This document shows positions 24,869 through 34,466 of a stretch of 64,000 nucleotides of DNA, one piece after another. The DNA comes from Oceanospirillum sp048264105 (GTDB taxonomy: Bacteria; Pseudomonadota; Gammaproteobacteria; Pseudomonadales; Halomonadaceae). The DNA lies in the NCBI GenBank assembly GCA_048264105.1, contig JBLXDJ010000003.1:372001-436000 (forward strand), given 5' to 3'. A program made the translations under genes and the position numbers. Every line of letters begins with the position of its first letter. Position 1 is the stretch's first letter. A model generated the notes under the pieces. The model was not told the DNA's origin and ran no database searches. It saw only the letters and a list, made by a program, of their open reading frames with translations.

Positions 24869-27781
24869 TCAGCCTTTGGCGGCACTCAAACGGTCTACTA
24901 AATAGATAATAGACTGATATGGAATACCGCTGTGTTCGCTTAAACCGATCTCACAGGTTCTGCTGTTGGAGTAGCCTTCATCACAACCGGCGACGGCATC
25001 CGGCAGATCTTTCAATGCCGACGCGTTCAGTTCAGGTTGTGAGAAGCCTTTATCCCCGGCAAAACCGCAACAGGTAATATCCGGAGGTGTAATAACCTCA
25101 TCGGCACAGGCTTTCGCCAGTGCGACAAATTTGTCAGCCAGTCCCATTTTGGTAGTGCTGCAGGTGATGTGCAGCGCAATACGATCTTTCTTTGCAGTTA
25201 TCGTCAGGCGGGGCAGAACGAAGTCGTGAATAAATTCGACCTGTTCGTACAAGCGCAGACGGCTATCCAGTTTTTCACGCATTTGCATCAGGCAGGGACT
25301 GGTGTCGCAAAACACCGGATATCGCCCGTTTTCGGTTGCGGCCAGTAATGCTTTACTGAGCTGCTCCGCTTTGGCGTCTGCAGCATCAAACTGACCTTTA
25401 CTCTGAAATGGCATACCGCAGCACTGATCACCTAAATGATCAGGGAAGATCACTTCAAACCCTGCTTTATTCAGCAGGCTCATAGCAACTTCCGGCGTGG
25501 ATCTGTCCTCACCCTGATTGCGTGCCGCCCCCATAATGCGGGTGGCACAACTGGGCAGATAAACTACCCGGTTATCATCCGTCTGGTCGCTGGTCACCGT
25601 ATGCGGTGCTGCGGCCACGTCCCCCTGCAGACGTTTTTCCGGTTGATTCAATGGCATACGCTTTAAGATGTCGTCTATCTTAGGCGAAGCCTTGGGCATG
25701 GATGGAGTCCACTGCTGCACACGATTTCCGGACACTTTACGTGCCGCTGAAGTGATGGCCGACATATTTTTACTACCGACCAAAGTATGCATTCCGTCTG
25801 CAATCTTTAGCATGGCGCGGGAGGTGTTGGCAACTGTTTCAAAGTGACCGGCGATCCATTTTGCGGTTCCCGCATAGCCTTTGTTGCGCTCATGGCGCAG
25901 GCTTCGGGTCAGATCACCGGTGTTAATATTCACCGGACAGTTCATCTCACACAGGCCACATCCGGCACAGGTGTCGATGCCCTGATAATCGTATTCGCTG
26001 ACCAGTTCTTTCAGACGTTCGGCGTCCTGCTGACCGCTGCCACCCTGTTCAGCACTGTCTTCCAGCCGGTTAATCTCACGCCAGATCACGATACGCTGAC
26101 GGGGGGTCAGACTCAGATTGCGCGACGGACAGGAAGACTCACAGAAGCCACACTCAATACACTTGTCGATCAGTGAATCTGCCGGTGGCAGTGGTTTCAG
26201 ATTCTCCAGGTGCAGGTTCGGATTACGGGTCAGAATCACATCCGGGTTCAGCATATGTTCAGGATCAAACAGCGCCTTAAGCTGCCACATCAGCTCGTAA
26301 GCATCTTTACCCCATTCCAGCTCCACATAAGGCGCCATATTACGGCCGGTGCCGTGCTCGGCTTTGAGAGAGCCTTTGTATTTCACCGCCACCAGATCAG
26401 CCACTTCATCCATCAGCTGCTGATAACGCTCAACCTCTTTCGGGTCATCAAAGCCCTGAGTGAACACAAAGTGCAGGTTGCCTTCAAGGGCATGACCAAA
26501 CAGCAGGGCTTCATCGTAGCCGTACTTGCGGAACACCTGCTGCAACTCCAGCACGCCTTCTGCCAGCTGCTCAATAGGGAAAGCCACATCTTCAATAATC
26601 ACCGTGGTGCCGGTCATACGGATCGCGCCCACCGCCGGAAAGAGCCCTTTACGGATCTTCCAGTAAAGCGCGTAAGTGGCGGCATCTTCGGTAAATTCGA
26701 TAGGGGCAACCGTTTCGATATCGGCAATGGCGGCGGTGACTTCGGCCAGTTTCTGATCCAGCTCGTCACGTTCACTGCCGCGTACATCCACCAAGAGTGC
26801 TGCCGCTTCATCACCGAGGGTTTTCAGAATCTCCGGCATACCGGCCTGATCTTCCACGGCGCGCAGACCCGCGCGGTCGATCAGTTCAACAGCCGCCACA
26901 GGTGTTGGCTTCATCGCCGTCACGGCGCGGCAGGTGGATTCCATATCCGGGAAGAAGATCAGCGCTGCGGCTTTAAGGGGATGCTCGATCACCGTGCGGT
27001 AGGTCACCTCGCTGATAAAGCCCAGCGTGCCTTCCGAGCCGATCATCAGGTGTTTCAGAATCTCAAACGGATCGCTGTAATCCACCAGCGAGTTCAGGCT
27101 GTAGCCTGTGGTGTTTTTCAGACGGTATTTATGACGAATCAGGTCGGCCAGTTGCTGGTTATCACGGGTTTTCTCACCCAGGGCTTTCAGCTCAGCCAGC
27201 AGGCTGCCGTGACTCTGTTCAAAGGCTTTGCGACTGTCGGCATCTGCCGTATCCAGCAAGGTGCCGTCCGCCATAATAACGCGCATATTCTCAACGGTGT
27301 TATAGCTGTTCTGTGCCGTTCCACAGCACATACCGCTGGCATTATTCGCCGCGATACCGCCAATCATAGCGGCATTGATCGACGCCGGATCCGGGCCGAT
27401 CTTACGTTGAAAAGGCGCCAGTAGCTGGTTGGCTTTACCGCCAATCACACCGGGCTGCAGGGAAACAGCATCACCGTGACCATGAATACGATAGCCGCGC
27501 CAGTTGCTGCTCAGCTGAACCAGCACAGAATCCGTCACCGCCTGACCGGAGAGACTGGTTCCCGCCGCACGGAAGGTTACCGGCAGATTACGGACAGCGG
27601 TCGCTTTAAGAACAGCGATCACCTCATGCTCGTTATCCACCCGAACGACTAACTGGGGTATCAGCCGATAGAAGCTGGCATCGGTGCCATAGGCCAGAAC
27701 GCGAAGTTCATCGTGAATCAGACGCTCCGGACTGATAAAACCGCTCAGTTCGTTATACAGCTCTTGGTAGGCTTGCTTCAT
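24869..27781 (-). CDS. FAD-linked and Fe-S D-lactate-type dehydrogenase
   Basis: A 970-residue multidomain flavoprotein. Residues ~35-200 are a FAD-binding PCMH domain (LPVTFRAAGTSLSGQAVTD, GGIAANNASGMCCG), ~210-520 the FAD-oxidase C-terminal domain (LKAEHGTGRNMAPYVELEWG), ~535-640 two 4Fe-4S motifs (CIECGFCESSCPSRNLSL; CAGCGLCEMNCPVNINTGDL), and ~720-960 two CCG-type cysteine-rich domains (LGDQCCGMPFQSKG; CCGFAGDKGF). This is the layout of D-lactate dehydrogenases (Dld-II type) that feed electrons to quinones; D-2-hydroxyglutarate is an alternative substrate. I chose the ATG at 27781; starts at 27799 or 27802 would add 6-7 residues. It follows lutC by 167 bases in the same direction. Confidence 0.9.
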   Translation of the reverse strand: MKQAYQELYNELSGFISPERLIHDELRVLAYGTDASFYRLIPQLVVRVDNEHEVIAVLKATAVRNLPVTFRAAGTSLSGQAVTDSVLVQLSSNWRGYRIHGHGDAVSLQPGVIGGKANQLLAPFQRKIGPDPASINAAMIGGIAANNASGMCCGTAQNSYNTVENMRVIMADGTLLDTADADSRKAFEQSHGSLLAELKALGEKTRDNQQLADLIRHKYRLKNTTGYSLNSLVDYSDPFEILKHLMIGSEGTLGFISEVTYRTVIEHPLKAAALIFFPDMESTCRAVTAMKPTPVAAVELIDRAGLRAVEDQAGMPEILKTLGDEAAALLVDVRGSERDELDQKLAEVTAAIADIETVAPIEFTEDAATYALYWKIRKGLFPAVGAIRMTGTTVIIEDVAFPIEQLAEGVLELQQVFRKYGYDEALLFGHALEGNLHFVFTQGFDDPKEVERYQQLMDEVADLVAVKYKGSLKAEHGTGRNMAPYVELEWGKDAYELMWQLKALFDPEHMLNPDVILTRNPNLHLENLKPLPPADSLIDKCIECGFCESSCPSRNLSLTPRQRIVIWREINRLEDSAEQGGSGQQDAERLKELVSEYDYQGIDTCAGCGLCEMNCPVNINTGDLTRSLRHERNKGYAGTAKWIAGHFETVANTSRAMLKIADGMHTLVGSKNMSAITSAARKVSGNRVQQWTPSMPKASPKIDDILKRMPLNQPEKRLQGDVAAAPHTVTSDQTDDNRVVYLPSCATRIMGAARNQGEDRSTPEVAMSLLNKAGFEVIFPDHLGDQCCGMPFQSKGQFDAADAKAEQLSKALLAATENGRYPVFCDTSPCLMQMREKLDSRLRLYEQVEFIHDFVLPRLTITAKKDRIALHITCSTTKMGLADKFVALAKACADEVITPPDITCCGFAGDKGFSQPELNASALKDLPDAVAGCDEGYSNSRTCEIGLSEHSGIPYQSIIYLVDRLSAAKG

Positions 27782-27948
27782 CGTGGTGATACCCTGCATC
27801 AATAATCACGGGATACCGCTGCACAACGCCTTGTGTCAGCGGCTCCGCTAATCGGCCACTCGTGACATCGAAGTCCTTCCCTGAACAGTTAAAGGCTTCG
27901 GTGGTGGCTCTTTTTCAACGTTTTTTCTTACTTTGGTTTGTTGCTGGT

Positions 27949-28617
27949 TTACTGACGAACCAGTACCACCAGCTCTTTCGGGCCGTGTACGCCGTAGGCC
28001 AGCGTCTGCTCGATATCGGCGGTCTTGGACGGGCCGGAGATCAGCAGCGCATTGGTTGGCATAGCCTGCCCTTCTGAAGCACCACCCCAACCTTCGGACA
28101 CGATCACTTCATGGAAGGTGTTCTTCAGCTGATCCGCATCGACCACGGCAAAGTGAATCGGCGGCACCAGCGTCATCAGACGGGGCTGGTCCGTATCCGG
28201 CCAGAGCACCAGAGAACCGGTTTCCGCGATCGCACCGCGTACATCGGTAATGGCCGCATCAACATTGGAGAACAGCTCACCCTTCCAGCCTTCAATCGGC
28301 TGATCGTAAGCCAGCAGCTCAACATCACCGTCGGCAAGTGCTGCCCGGGTATCCACACCCACCTGTGCCTGCATCGGCGTCAGCAGATTTTTCACCTGCT
28401 TTTCGGCCATGAGTTCTTTCAGCTTTTCCAGCCAGTTATCCTTGCTGACGCGGTGAACTTCCGCGTGTACGGATTCGATCTTCTGCTGGAAGAGATCCAG
28501 CTTTTCACTGTCACTCCACTGCTTTTCAGTGACGACGGAGAAGTCGCTGACCGGAGCCGTCAGCGCACCATCACGACGATGGCGCAAACGGTTTAAAATC
28601 GCATCACGGGCGCTCAT
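27949..28617 (-). CDS. lutC: L-lactate utilisation protein LutC
   Basis: A 222-residue LUD-domain protein, the third part of the LutABC (LldEFG) complex that oxidises L-lactate to pyruvate. It shows the N-terminal SARDAILNRLR, an internal LUD core with ITDVRGAIAETGSLVLWPDTDQPRLMTLVPPIHFAVVD, and the C-terminal SGPSKTADIEQTLAYGVHGPKELVVLV. The ATG at 28617 overlaps the lutB stop (TGATG) with GGAGG upstream, so translation is coupled. Confidence 0.95.
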   Translation of the reverse strand: MSARDAILNRLRHRRDGALTAPVSDFSVVTEKQWSDSEKLDLFQQKIESVHAEVHRVSKDNWLEKLKELMAEKQVKNLLTPMQAQVGVDTRAALADGDVELLAYDQPIEGWKGELFSNVDAAITDVRGAIAETGSLVLWPDTDQPRLMTLVPPIHFAVVDADQLKNTFHEVIVSEGWGGASEGQAMPTNALLISGPSKTADIEQTLAYGVHGPKELVVLVRQ

Positions 28618-30101
28618 CACTGATCTCCTCCGTTCTCTTGTTTATTGCCTTCAGAAACACTCTTCTGCTGACGGGCCTTCATCTGCTGATGCAGGGTGGT
28701 GGCTGCCAGTTTGGGCTTGGTACGACAGTTGGTCCAGGCACCCAGATTACTTGGCATCAGCCCACGGAAAACCGTGGCAAGACCAGTACCGGTACGGTAC
28801 AGACCTCCGTGCTTGTGCATTTTCGCCCAACCTTTCCAGATCAGAGGTTCCATGCCTTTACGCTTGATACCCCGACCTTTAACGGTGGAGTTGTCATGGT
28901 CTTTATCACCGGCAACAGATTCTTCCCGCAGACGTACCAGCAGTTTTGGAATCGGAATTTTCACCGGGCAAACTTCACCACAGGCACCGCACAGCGACGA
29001 TGCGCTCGGCAGATCTTTGGCATCATCCATGCCCACCAGATGCGGCATCAGAATCGAGCCGATCGGCCCCGGATAGGTGTGACCATAAGCATGGCCACCA
29101 ATGCGGGTGTACACCGGGCAGTGGTTCATACAGGCGCCACAGCGGATGCAGCGCAGGGTGTCTAAAAGCTCGTCGTCCTGATAGATATTGGAACGACCGC
29201 TATCCACCAGTACCAGATGCACCTCTTCCGGCCCATCCAGTTCGCCTTCTTTGCGCGGACTGGAGATCATATTGAAATAGGTGGTGATGTGCTGGCCGGT
29301 AGCCGAACGGGTCAGAATCGATAACAGAGGCGCAACGTCCTCCATGTTTTCCACCACTTTTTCGATACCGGTAACGGCGATATGTACCGGCGGCACGGTG
29401 GTGGTCAGGCGACCATTACCTTCGTTTTCCACCAGACACAAAGTACCGGTTTCAGCCACGGCAAAGTTAACACCGGAAACACCAACATCAGCTTTCTCGA
29501 AGCGTTCCCGTAACTGCTGACGGGCTTCTGCGGTCAGATATTCCACATCACGGGATTTGTTGGTGCCGGTTTTTTCGTGCATCAGATCAGAGATCTGATC
29601 GGTATTCTTATGGATCGCGGGCATGATGATGTGCGACGGGGTTTCTTCCGCCAGCTGCACGATATATTCGCCCAGATCGGATTCCAGCGCCTCGATACCA
29701 TGCTCTTCAAGGTAATGGTTCAGCTCCATCTCTTCGCTGACCATCGACTTACCCTTGATCACGCTTTTAGCGTTTTTCTCGTTACAGATATCGAGAATAA
29801 TTTTGCAGGCTTCATCACCATTTTCCGCCCAATGCACCTTCACACCGTTAGCGGTCAGGTTAGCTTCCAGCTTTTCCAGCAGTTCCGGCAGTTTGGACAA
29901 CGCACGCAGACGAATAGCCGCGGCCAGTTCACGGGTACGCTGCAGCTCGTCATCAGATGGAAACGCCAGCTGGCGTTTGTCCATCAGACCATCCATCGCC
30001 TTACGGAAGTTAGCGCGGATCTGAGGATTGGTAATCGCCTCGTGCACACGGGGATGGAACTCCTGAACCGAACCCTGGGTGGCTGACTGATTATGACTCA
30101 T
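28617..30101 (-). CDS. lutB: L-lactate utilisation iron-sulfur protein LutB
   Basis: A 494-residue protein with an N-terminal LUD domain (~65-295: VNFAVAETGTLCLVENEGNGRLTTTVPPVHIAV) and a C-terminal pair of 4Fe-4S motifs (CIRCGACMNHCPVYTRIGGHAYG; CGACGEVCPVKIPIPKLLVRL), followed by a C-terminal extension typical of LutB. It carries electrons in the LutABC complex. The start at 30101 has GGAGAC upstream and overlaps lutA by 11 bases; the frame continues upstream but without family similarity. Confidence 0.95.
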   Translation of the reverse strand: MSHNQSATQGSVQEFHPRVHEAITNPQIRANFRKAMDGLMDKRQLAFPSDDELQRTRELAAAIRLRALSKLPELLEKLEANLTANGVKVHWAENGDEACKIILDICNEKNAKSVIKGKSMVSEEMELNHYLEEHGIEALESDLGEYIVQLAEETPSHIIMPAIHKNTDQISDLMHEKTGTNKSRDVEYLTAEARQQLRERFEKADVGVSGVNFAVAETGTLCLVENEGNGRLTTTVPPVHIAVTGIEKVVENMEDVAPLLSILTRSATGQHITTYFNMISSPRKEGELDGPEEVHLVLVDSGRSNIYQDDELLDTLRCIRCGACMNHCPVYTRIGGHAYGHTYPGPIGSILMPHLVGMDDAKDLPSASSLCGACGEVCPVKIPIPKLLVRLREESVAGDKDHDNSTVKGRGIKRKGMEPLIWKGWAKMHKHGGLYRTGTGLATVFRGLMPSNLGAWTNCRTKPKLAATTLHQQMKARQQKSVSEGNKQENGGDQ

Positions 30102-30852
30102 GGCAACGTCTCCACAGGAAGCTGGCGATATGCTCGCCCTTAAATTTCCGGTCCATGTGCTCAGCCGCACCTGTGATATTCATCATGCAGCCGCAGTCGC
30201 TGGTGATCATGGCATCGGCACCGGTGGCATCAATCGCTTCCACCTTATCGGTCACCATCGCTTCGGAAATCTCCGGATGACGTACCGAGAAAGCACCGCC
30301 AAAGCCACAGCACTCCTTAACGCGCGCCTGCTCAACAACCTCAACATTGGCCATCTTATTCAGCAGAGCCGGACCCACTTCACCCAGTCCCATTTCACGA
30401 CGGGCGCTACAGGAGGTGTGCATCGCCACCTTAATCGGCTCACCTTTGTCTTCGATCTGCATGTGGCAAACGTGCAGCAAAAATTCAGTCAGCTCGTAAA
30501 TACGACTGGCGACATCGTTTGCCAGCGCCTCTTCCGGATGACCGGCAAACAACTCCGGATAATGCTCGCGCATCATGCCCGCACAGGAGCCGGATGGCAG
30601 CACAATCAGATAATCCTCAGAAAACAGCTTCAACTGGGCAGCAGCAACTTCCCGGGCCTGATCGTGATAACCCGAGGTATACGCAGGCTGACCACAGCAG
30701 GTCTGATCCTGCGGGAAGATCACTTCGATGCCTTCCTGCTCTAACAGTTGAATACCGGCCATACCTGCATCCGGGTAGAAAAGATCCACCAGACAGGTGC
30801 CAAAGAAGTAAACCTTCTTAGGTTTTGGGGGATAAAGCTTAATACTGCTCAT
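30091..30852 (-). CDS. lutA: L-lactate utilisation protein LutA
   Basis: A 253-residue protein with two CCG (cysteine-rich) domains: GTCLVDLFYPDAGMAG with QTCCGQPAYTSGY, and HTSCSARREMGL with KECCGFGGAFSVRHPEIS. This is the (Fe-S)-binding LutA/LldE component. The ATG at 30852 (MSSIKLYPPKPKKVYFFG) starts where family similarity begins, although no clear ribosome site precedes it; a start up to 30945 is possible. It is the first gene of lutABC. Confidence 0.93.
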   Translation of the reverse strand: MSSIKLYPPKPKKVYFFGTCLVDLFYPDAGMAGIQLLEQEGIEVIFPQDQTCCGQPAYTSGYHDQAREVAAAQLKLFSEDYLIVLPSGSCAGMMREHYPELFAGHPEEALANDVASRIYELTEFLLHVCHMQIEDKGEPIKVAMHTSCSARREMGLGEVGPALLNKMANVEVVEQARVKECCGFGGAFSVRHPEISEAMVTDKVEAIDATGADAMITSDCGCMMNITGAAEHMDRKFKGEHIASFLWRRCHES

Positions 30853-30967
30853 CGCTAATACACTCGTATTATTCAGCGCTGTGGGACACGCTATTTGTTC
30901 TAAGCATCCAGAGAAGTCAGGCCGTGGAGTTATCTGAGCCGGCACTGTGTCCTTGAGGTTTTCACGT

Positions 30968-30989
30968 GGTCAGGTTTGAGCTACTGACC
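30968..30989. promoter_or_regulatory. Inverted repeat upstream of lutA
   Basis: GGTCAG and CTGACC are separated by 10 bases, about 115 bases before lutA. It is not a PdhR-type site. It may bind another regulator of lutABC, or be chance. Confidence 0.35.
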
Positions 30990-31030
30990 TAAGCTGTCGG
31001 GTCGGTAAACCAGCCCTTTATTCTGATCAG

Positions 31031-31052
31031 CCTGCACCCGGGCGGGTGCAGG
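31031..31052. terminator. Hairpin after dctM
   Basis: A perfect palindrome CCTGCACCCG-GG-CGGGTGCAGG lies 16 bases after the dctM stop. There is no T-run on the minus strand, so it may be a weak or Rho-assisted end, or protect the 3' end. Confidence 0.55.
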
Positions 31053-31067
31053 CCAAAGACCCTCGAC

Positions 31068-32453
31068 TTAGCCGTAAGCCATCGCCGGCAGCCAGAGCAC
31101 CAGCTCAGGCCAGGCAACAATAATCGCCAGTGCCAGCAGCTGAATCATGATGAAAGGAACCACACCTTTATAGATATCAGACAGCTTCACATCCGGTGGG
31201 CAAACACCTTTCAGGTAGAAGATGGAGAAGCCCACGGGCGGTGTCAGGAAGGATGTCTGCAAGGCCATCGCCACCAGCATCACAAACCAGACCAGCTCAG
31301 GGTTATCCACCACACCGTAACCATCGATATCCAGACCCAGTGCAGAGATCACAGGTGCCAGCAGTGGCAGTGCAATCAGGGTGATCTCGATCCAGTCCAG
31401 GAAGAATCCCAGCAGGAAGATGATCGCCAGTACACAGGCAATAATGCCGTAGGTACCGAATGGCAGACTGGTCAGCCAGTGTTCGATCAGCTCATCACCA
31501 CCCAGCTCACGCAGTACCAGCGCGAAACAGGTCGCACCCAGGAACACCGCAAAGATATAAGCCGTGGTGTTGTATGAGCCCAGCGCCACTTCTTTAAAGA
31601 CTTTCAGGTTCAGCTTTTTGTTATGCCATGCCAGCAGGGTCGCACCCAGCGCACCCACACCGGATGCTTCCGTCGCGGTCGCAATACCCGCGAAGATAGA
31701 ACCCAGTACCGCAACAATCAGCGCAACCGGTGGCAGAATGCTTTTGAACACGGCAAGGATCATCTTCATCTCAACCGGCTTGGCATCTGCCGGCAGAGGT
31801 GCTGCAGAAGGCTTAAAGATGCCTACGGACAGAATAAAGACCACATACATAAAGCCCAGCATCAGACCCGGAATCACAGCCCCCATGAACAGATCGCCCA
31901 CGGACAGTGCCAGCTGATCCGCCATGATCACCAGCATGATAGATGGCGGAATCAGAATACCCAGCGTACCGGCAGAGGCGATGGTGCCCAGCGCCAGCGG
32001 CTTGGAGTATTTCTGCTCCAGCATCGCAGGCAGGGACATCAGACCCAGCAGTACAACCGACGCACCCACAATACCGGTGGACGCCGCCAGAATAATACCG
32101 ATCAGAGTTACCGTAATCGCCAGACCACCACGAACGCGACCAAACAACTGCTGAATCGAATTCATCAGTTTTTCAGCAACACCGGAACGGTCCAGCATGA
32201 TGCCCATAAAGATAAACATGGGCAGGGCCACCATGACCCAGTTATCCATAATCTTATATATTCGGTTCACCACCAGACTCAGGGTGAGCATATCCAGACC
32301 GGTAAAGGTATCCAGATAGATATCCGAAAGATAACCGATAAAGGCGAACGCCACGCCGACGCCACCCAGAACGAATGCCACCGGAAAACCGGTGAACAGC
32401 AACACGATGAAACTAAGGAACATCGCGATGACAAGAATCTCATTTACTTCCAT
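31068..32453 (-). CDS. TRAP transporter large permease DctM
   Basis: A 461-residue membrane protein with about 12 hydrophobic segments, the usual size of the DctM/SiaM large subunit. Typical features are FTGFPVAFVLGGVGVAFAFIG at the N-terminus, MFIFMGIMLDRSGVAEKLM, SGTASIVGAS-like STGIVGASVVLLGLMSLPAML, and PPSIMLVIMADQLALSVGDLF. It forms the sodium-driven translocation pathway. It is translated after dctQ, 12 bases apart. The 'mannitol/chloroaromatic' or lactate/2-oxoacid branch cannot be separated by eye; context favours a monocarboxylate. Confidence 0.95.
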   Translation of the reverse strand: MEVNEILVIAMFLSFIVLLFTGFPVAFVLGGVGVAFAFIGYLSDIYLDTFTGLDMLTLSLVVNRIYKIMDNWVMVALPMFIFMGIMLDRSGVAEKLMNSIQQLFGRVRGGLAITVTLIGIILAASTGIVGASVVLLGLMSLPAMLEQKYSKPLALGTIASAGTLGILIPPSIMLVIMADQLALSVGDLFMGAVIPGLMLGFMYVVFILSVGIFKPSAAPLPADAKPVEMKMILAVFKSILPPVALIVAVLGSIFAGIATATEASGVGALGATLLAWHNKKLNLKVFKEVALGSYNTTAYIFAVFLGATCFALVLRELGGDELIEHWLTSLPFGTYGIIACVLAIIFLLGFFLDWIEITLIALPLLAPVISALGLDIDGYGVVDNPELVWFVMLVAMALQTSFLTPPVGFSIFYLKGVCPPDVKLSDIYKGVVPFIMIQLLALAIIVAWPELVLWLPAMAYG

Positions 32454-32465
32454 CTGACGAACCCC

Positions 32466-32996
32466 TTACTCACCTTTTACCAGACCAACCACATCACGCA
32501 TCAGGCGCGACAGACCAGCCAGGAATAACAAACCAAAACTCAGCGGAATAATCGACTTAATCAGCCAGCGATAAGGCAGACCGGTCGGAGACGCTGAACT
32601 TTCATTGATCCGCCACGAGTCATAAACAAACGGCAGACTTGCATCGAATACCACATAGATAAAAGGGAACATCAGAAACAGAATGCCAAAGATCTCCCAC
32701 AGGCGCTGAGCCCGGGTACTGAGTCGCATGTGAAAAAGGTCAACCCGGATATGGGAGTTGGTCACCTGAGCATAGGAGATACCAAACATCACACCGATTG
32801 CGTAGAGGTGCCACTGCAGCTCCTCCAGTACAACAAGACCATGATTAAAGCCATAGCGCAGAACAACCTGCACAATAATGACCGCCATAAGCACGACATA
32901 GGCCCAAGCGAAAATCTTGCCTGCTGACAGGACAATTTTGTCCAGAAAGTCAGCCAGAGGCACGTTAACCTTGGGAGAGGACGTTGTGTGAGACAC
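32466..32996 (-). CDS. TRAP transporter small permease DctQ
   Basis: A 176-residue protein with four hydrophobic segments (FAWAYVVLMAVIIVQVVLRYG, LYAIGVMFGISYA, FGILFLMFPFIYVVFD, SIIPLSFGLLFLAGL), the DctQ layout. RVDLFHMRLSTRAQRLWEIFG is typical of the inter-helix loop. I chose GTG at 32996, seven bases after AGGAG; a GTG two codons earlier (33002) lies too close to that site. Confidence 0.92.
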   Translation of the reverse strand: MSHTTSSPKVNVPLADFLDKIVLSAGKIFAWAYVVLMAVIIVQVVLRYGFNHGLVVLEELQWHLYAIGVMFGISYAQVTNSHIRVDLFHMRLSTRAQRLWEIFGILFLMFPFIYVVFDASLPFVYDSWRINESSASPTGLPYRWLIKSIIPLSFGLLFLAGLSRLMRDVVGLVKGE

Positions 32997-33040
32997 AGCC
33001 ACGCTCCTGAAAACATCTTTGGGGGATTAAATGGCACTAA

Positions 33041-33100
33041 AAAAGGCCGGACTTGTTTGGCCTGTGGTCTGCAGAACCGTCAGACAAGGCCTTTTTCATT
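33041..33100 (-). terminator. Hairpin region between dctP and dctQ
   Basis: AAAAAGGCC and GGCCTTTTT pair across ~55 bases. Together with the hairpin at 33142-33177 this suggests partial termination or mRNA processing after dctP. Confidence 0.5.
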
Positions 33101-33141
33101 CAATCACAGGGCAGGGTGCTAAACACCTCCCCTTATTGGGT

Positions 33142-33177
33142 TAAGGCGCCGGAAGCTCAACGCTTCTGACGCCTTAA
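33142..33177 (-). terminator. Hairpin after dctP stop
   Basis: AAGGCGccGGAAGC and GCTTCTgaCGCCTT form an interrupted stem with a 5-6 base loop, 45 bases after the dctP stop. It probably stabilises dctP mRNA or attenuates read-through into dctQM, so that the binding protein is made in excess. Confidence 0.6.
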
Positions 33178-33222
33178 TCCTCCCGGGCTCAGCTTGTGGA
33201 AAGCCGTTCCCGAATCAACAGA

Positions 33223-34296
33223 TTACTGCTGACGTGGCAGGTAACCGTTGCTACCCCACAGTTTGTAGCCTTCACGGAACTCGCTCAGGTCATCCCACAC
33301 CTTCTTGAAGAAAGCATCGTTTGCGGCTTCTTCCTGGGCAACTTCAGTCCATGCAGCTTCAAACGCATCCAGCATGGTGTCGTTCCACTTCATGATTTTC
33401 ACGTTGTTCTTCTCAACGTTCTCTTTCATTACCGCGAACTGCTTAGCTTCACCTTCAGCGAAAGAGTCAGTCATGGATGCTTTACATACCTGATCCATAG
33501 CTGCCTGCTGACCTTCAGACATCTGATTCCATACGTCTTTGTTGATCAGAAGTTCAAAGATGGTGGACTGCTGGTGCCAACCCGGGAAGTAGTTGTACTT
33601 CACGATTTTGTGGAAACCTACACGGGTATCAACCGATGGCGTGGAGAATTCGGTTGCATCGATTGCACCTTTTTCCAGCGCCGGGAAGATTTCAGAGCCA
33701 GGCAGCAGAGAGGTGGAAACACCCATCTTCTCCATTACCTTAGCGCCCAGACCGAAGAAGCGCATACGCAGACCTTCCAGATCTTCAGGCTTCTCAATCG
33801 GCTTAGAGAACCAACCGGACGTTTCAGGTGGGTTGATCGCACAAGGCAGTACTTTTACGTTGTAGCCTGCCTGATCATACATTTCCTGATACAGCTTCAG
33901 ACCGTTACCGTAGTACATCCATGCCATGTACTCACCGGCATCAGGACCGAAAGGAATAGCGGAGAAGATAGGGGATGCCGGGATTTTACCTGCCCAGTAA
34001 CCTGCCGTGGTGTAACCGGCATTGATCTTACCGCGGGATACCGCATCCAGAATTTCGAAAGGCGCAACCAGCTTGCCTGGCTCATACACTTTCATACGGA
34101 TGGACTTGTTGGTTACCAGAGCAACCTGCTCTGCTACCTTAGGAATTGGAGTACCCAGACCCGGAAGGCTGGTTGCGAATGCCACTGGCACTTTCAGAAG
34201 AATTTTTTTATCAGCTGCCTGAGCGTCCAGAGCAATACCTGACATAGCTACTGAAACAGAAGCGGCGGCCAGAGTGGCTTTCATCATTTTTTTCAT
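33223..34296 (-). CDS. TRAP transporter solute-binding protein DctP
   Basis: A 357-residue secreted protein with a signal peptide (MKKMMKATLAAASVSVAMSGIALDAQA, cut before ADKK). The family core is clear: LGLRMRFFGLGAKVMEKMGV-like EGLRMRFFGLGAKV carries the conserved arginine that clamps a carboxylate, then STSLLPGSEIFPALEKGAIDATEFSTP. The EYMAWMYYGNGLKLYQEMYDQAGYNVKVLPC and FHKIVKYNYFPGWHQQSTIFELLIN stretches resemble the lactate/2-oxoacid binders (TakP type). Together with lutABC and the D-lactate-type dehydrogenase this favours lactate or pyruvate as substrate. A PdhR-type palindrome lies upstream. Confidence 0.93.
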   Translation of the reverse strand: MKKMMKATLAAASVSVAMSGIALDAQAADKKILLKVPVAFATSLPGLGTPIPKVAEQVALVTNKSIRMKVYEPGKLVAPFEILDAVSRGKINAGYTTAGYWAGKIPASPIFSAIPFGPDAGEYMAWMYYGNGLKLYQEMYDQAGYNVKVLPCAINPPETSGWFSKPIEKPEDLEGLRMRFFGLGAKVMEKMGVSTSLLPGSEIFPALEKGAIDATEFSTPSVDTRVGFHKIVKYNYFPGWHQQSTIFELLINKDVWNQMSEGQQAAMDQVCKASMTDSFAEGEAKQFAVMKENVEKNNVKIMKWNDTMLDAFEAAWTEVAQEEAANDAFFKKVWDDLSEFREGYKLWGSNGYLPRQQ

Positions 34297-34400
34297 GATT
34301 GATTCCCGTGCGTTTGGATTTGTTTATTGTTATCAGTCACCAGGCCGCTCTGTTCCTGCTATATTCAGAGACGCTTACCCGGTAAATCCTCAACAGAACC

Positions 34401-34419
34401 AAATTGGTCAAACCAATTT
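34401..34419. promoter_or_regulatory. PdhR-type operator upstream of dctP
   Basis: AAATTGGTCAAACCAATTT is a perfect palindrome (8-base arms, 3-base centre) and fits the known PdhR box AATTGGTNNNACCAATT. It lies just downstream of the predicted dctP promoter, a position expected for repression. Confidence 0.88.
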
Positions 34420-34436
34420 ACAAGATTCAGTTAGCA

Positions 34437-34466
34437 AAGATAGTTACCTTCGCCACCTCTTGTCAA
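34437..34466 (-). promoter_or_regulatory. Predicted dctPQM promoter
   Basis: On the minus strand TTGACA (34461-34466) and TATCTT (34437-34442) are spaced by 18 bases and point to dctP. The PdhR-type operator starts 18 bases downstream of the -10 element. Confidence 0.6.
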
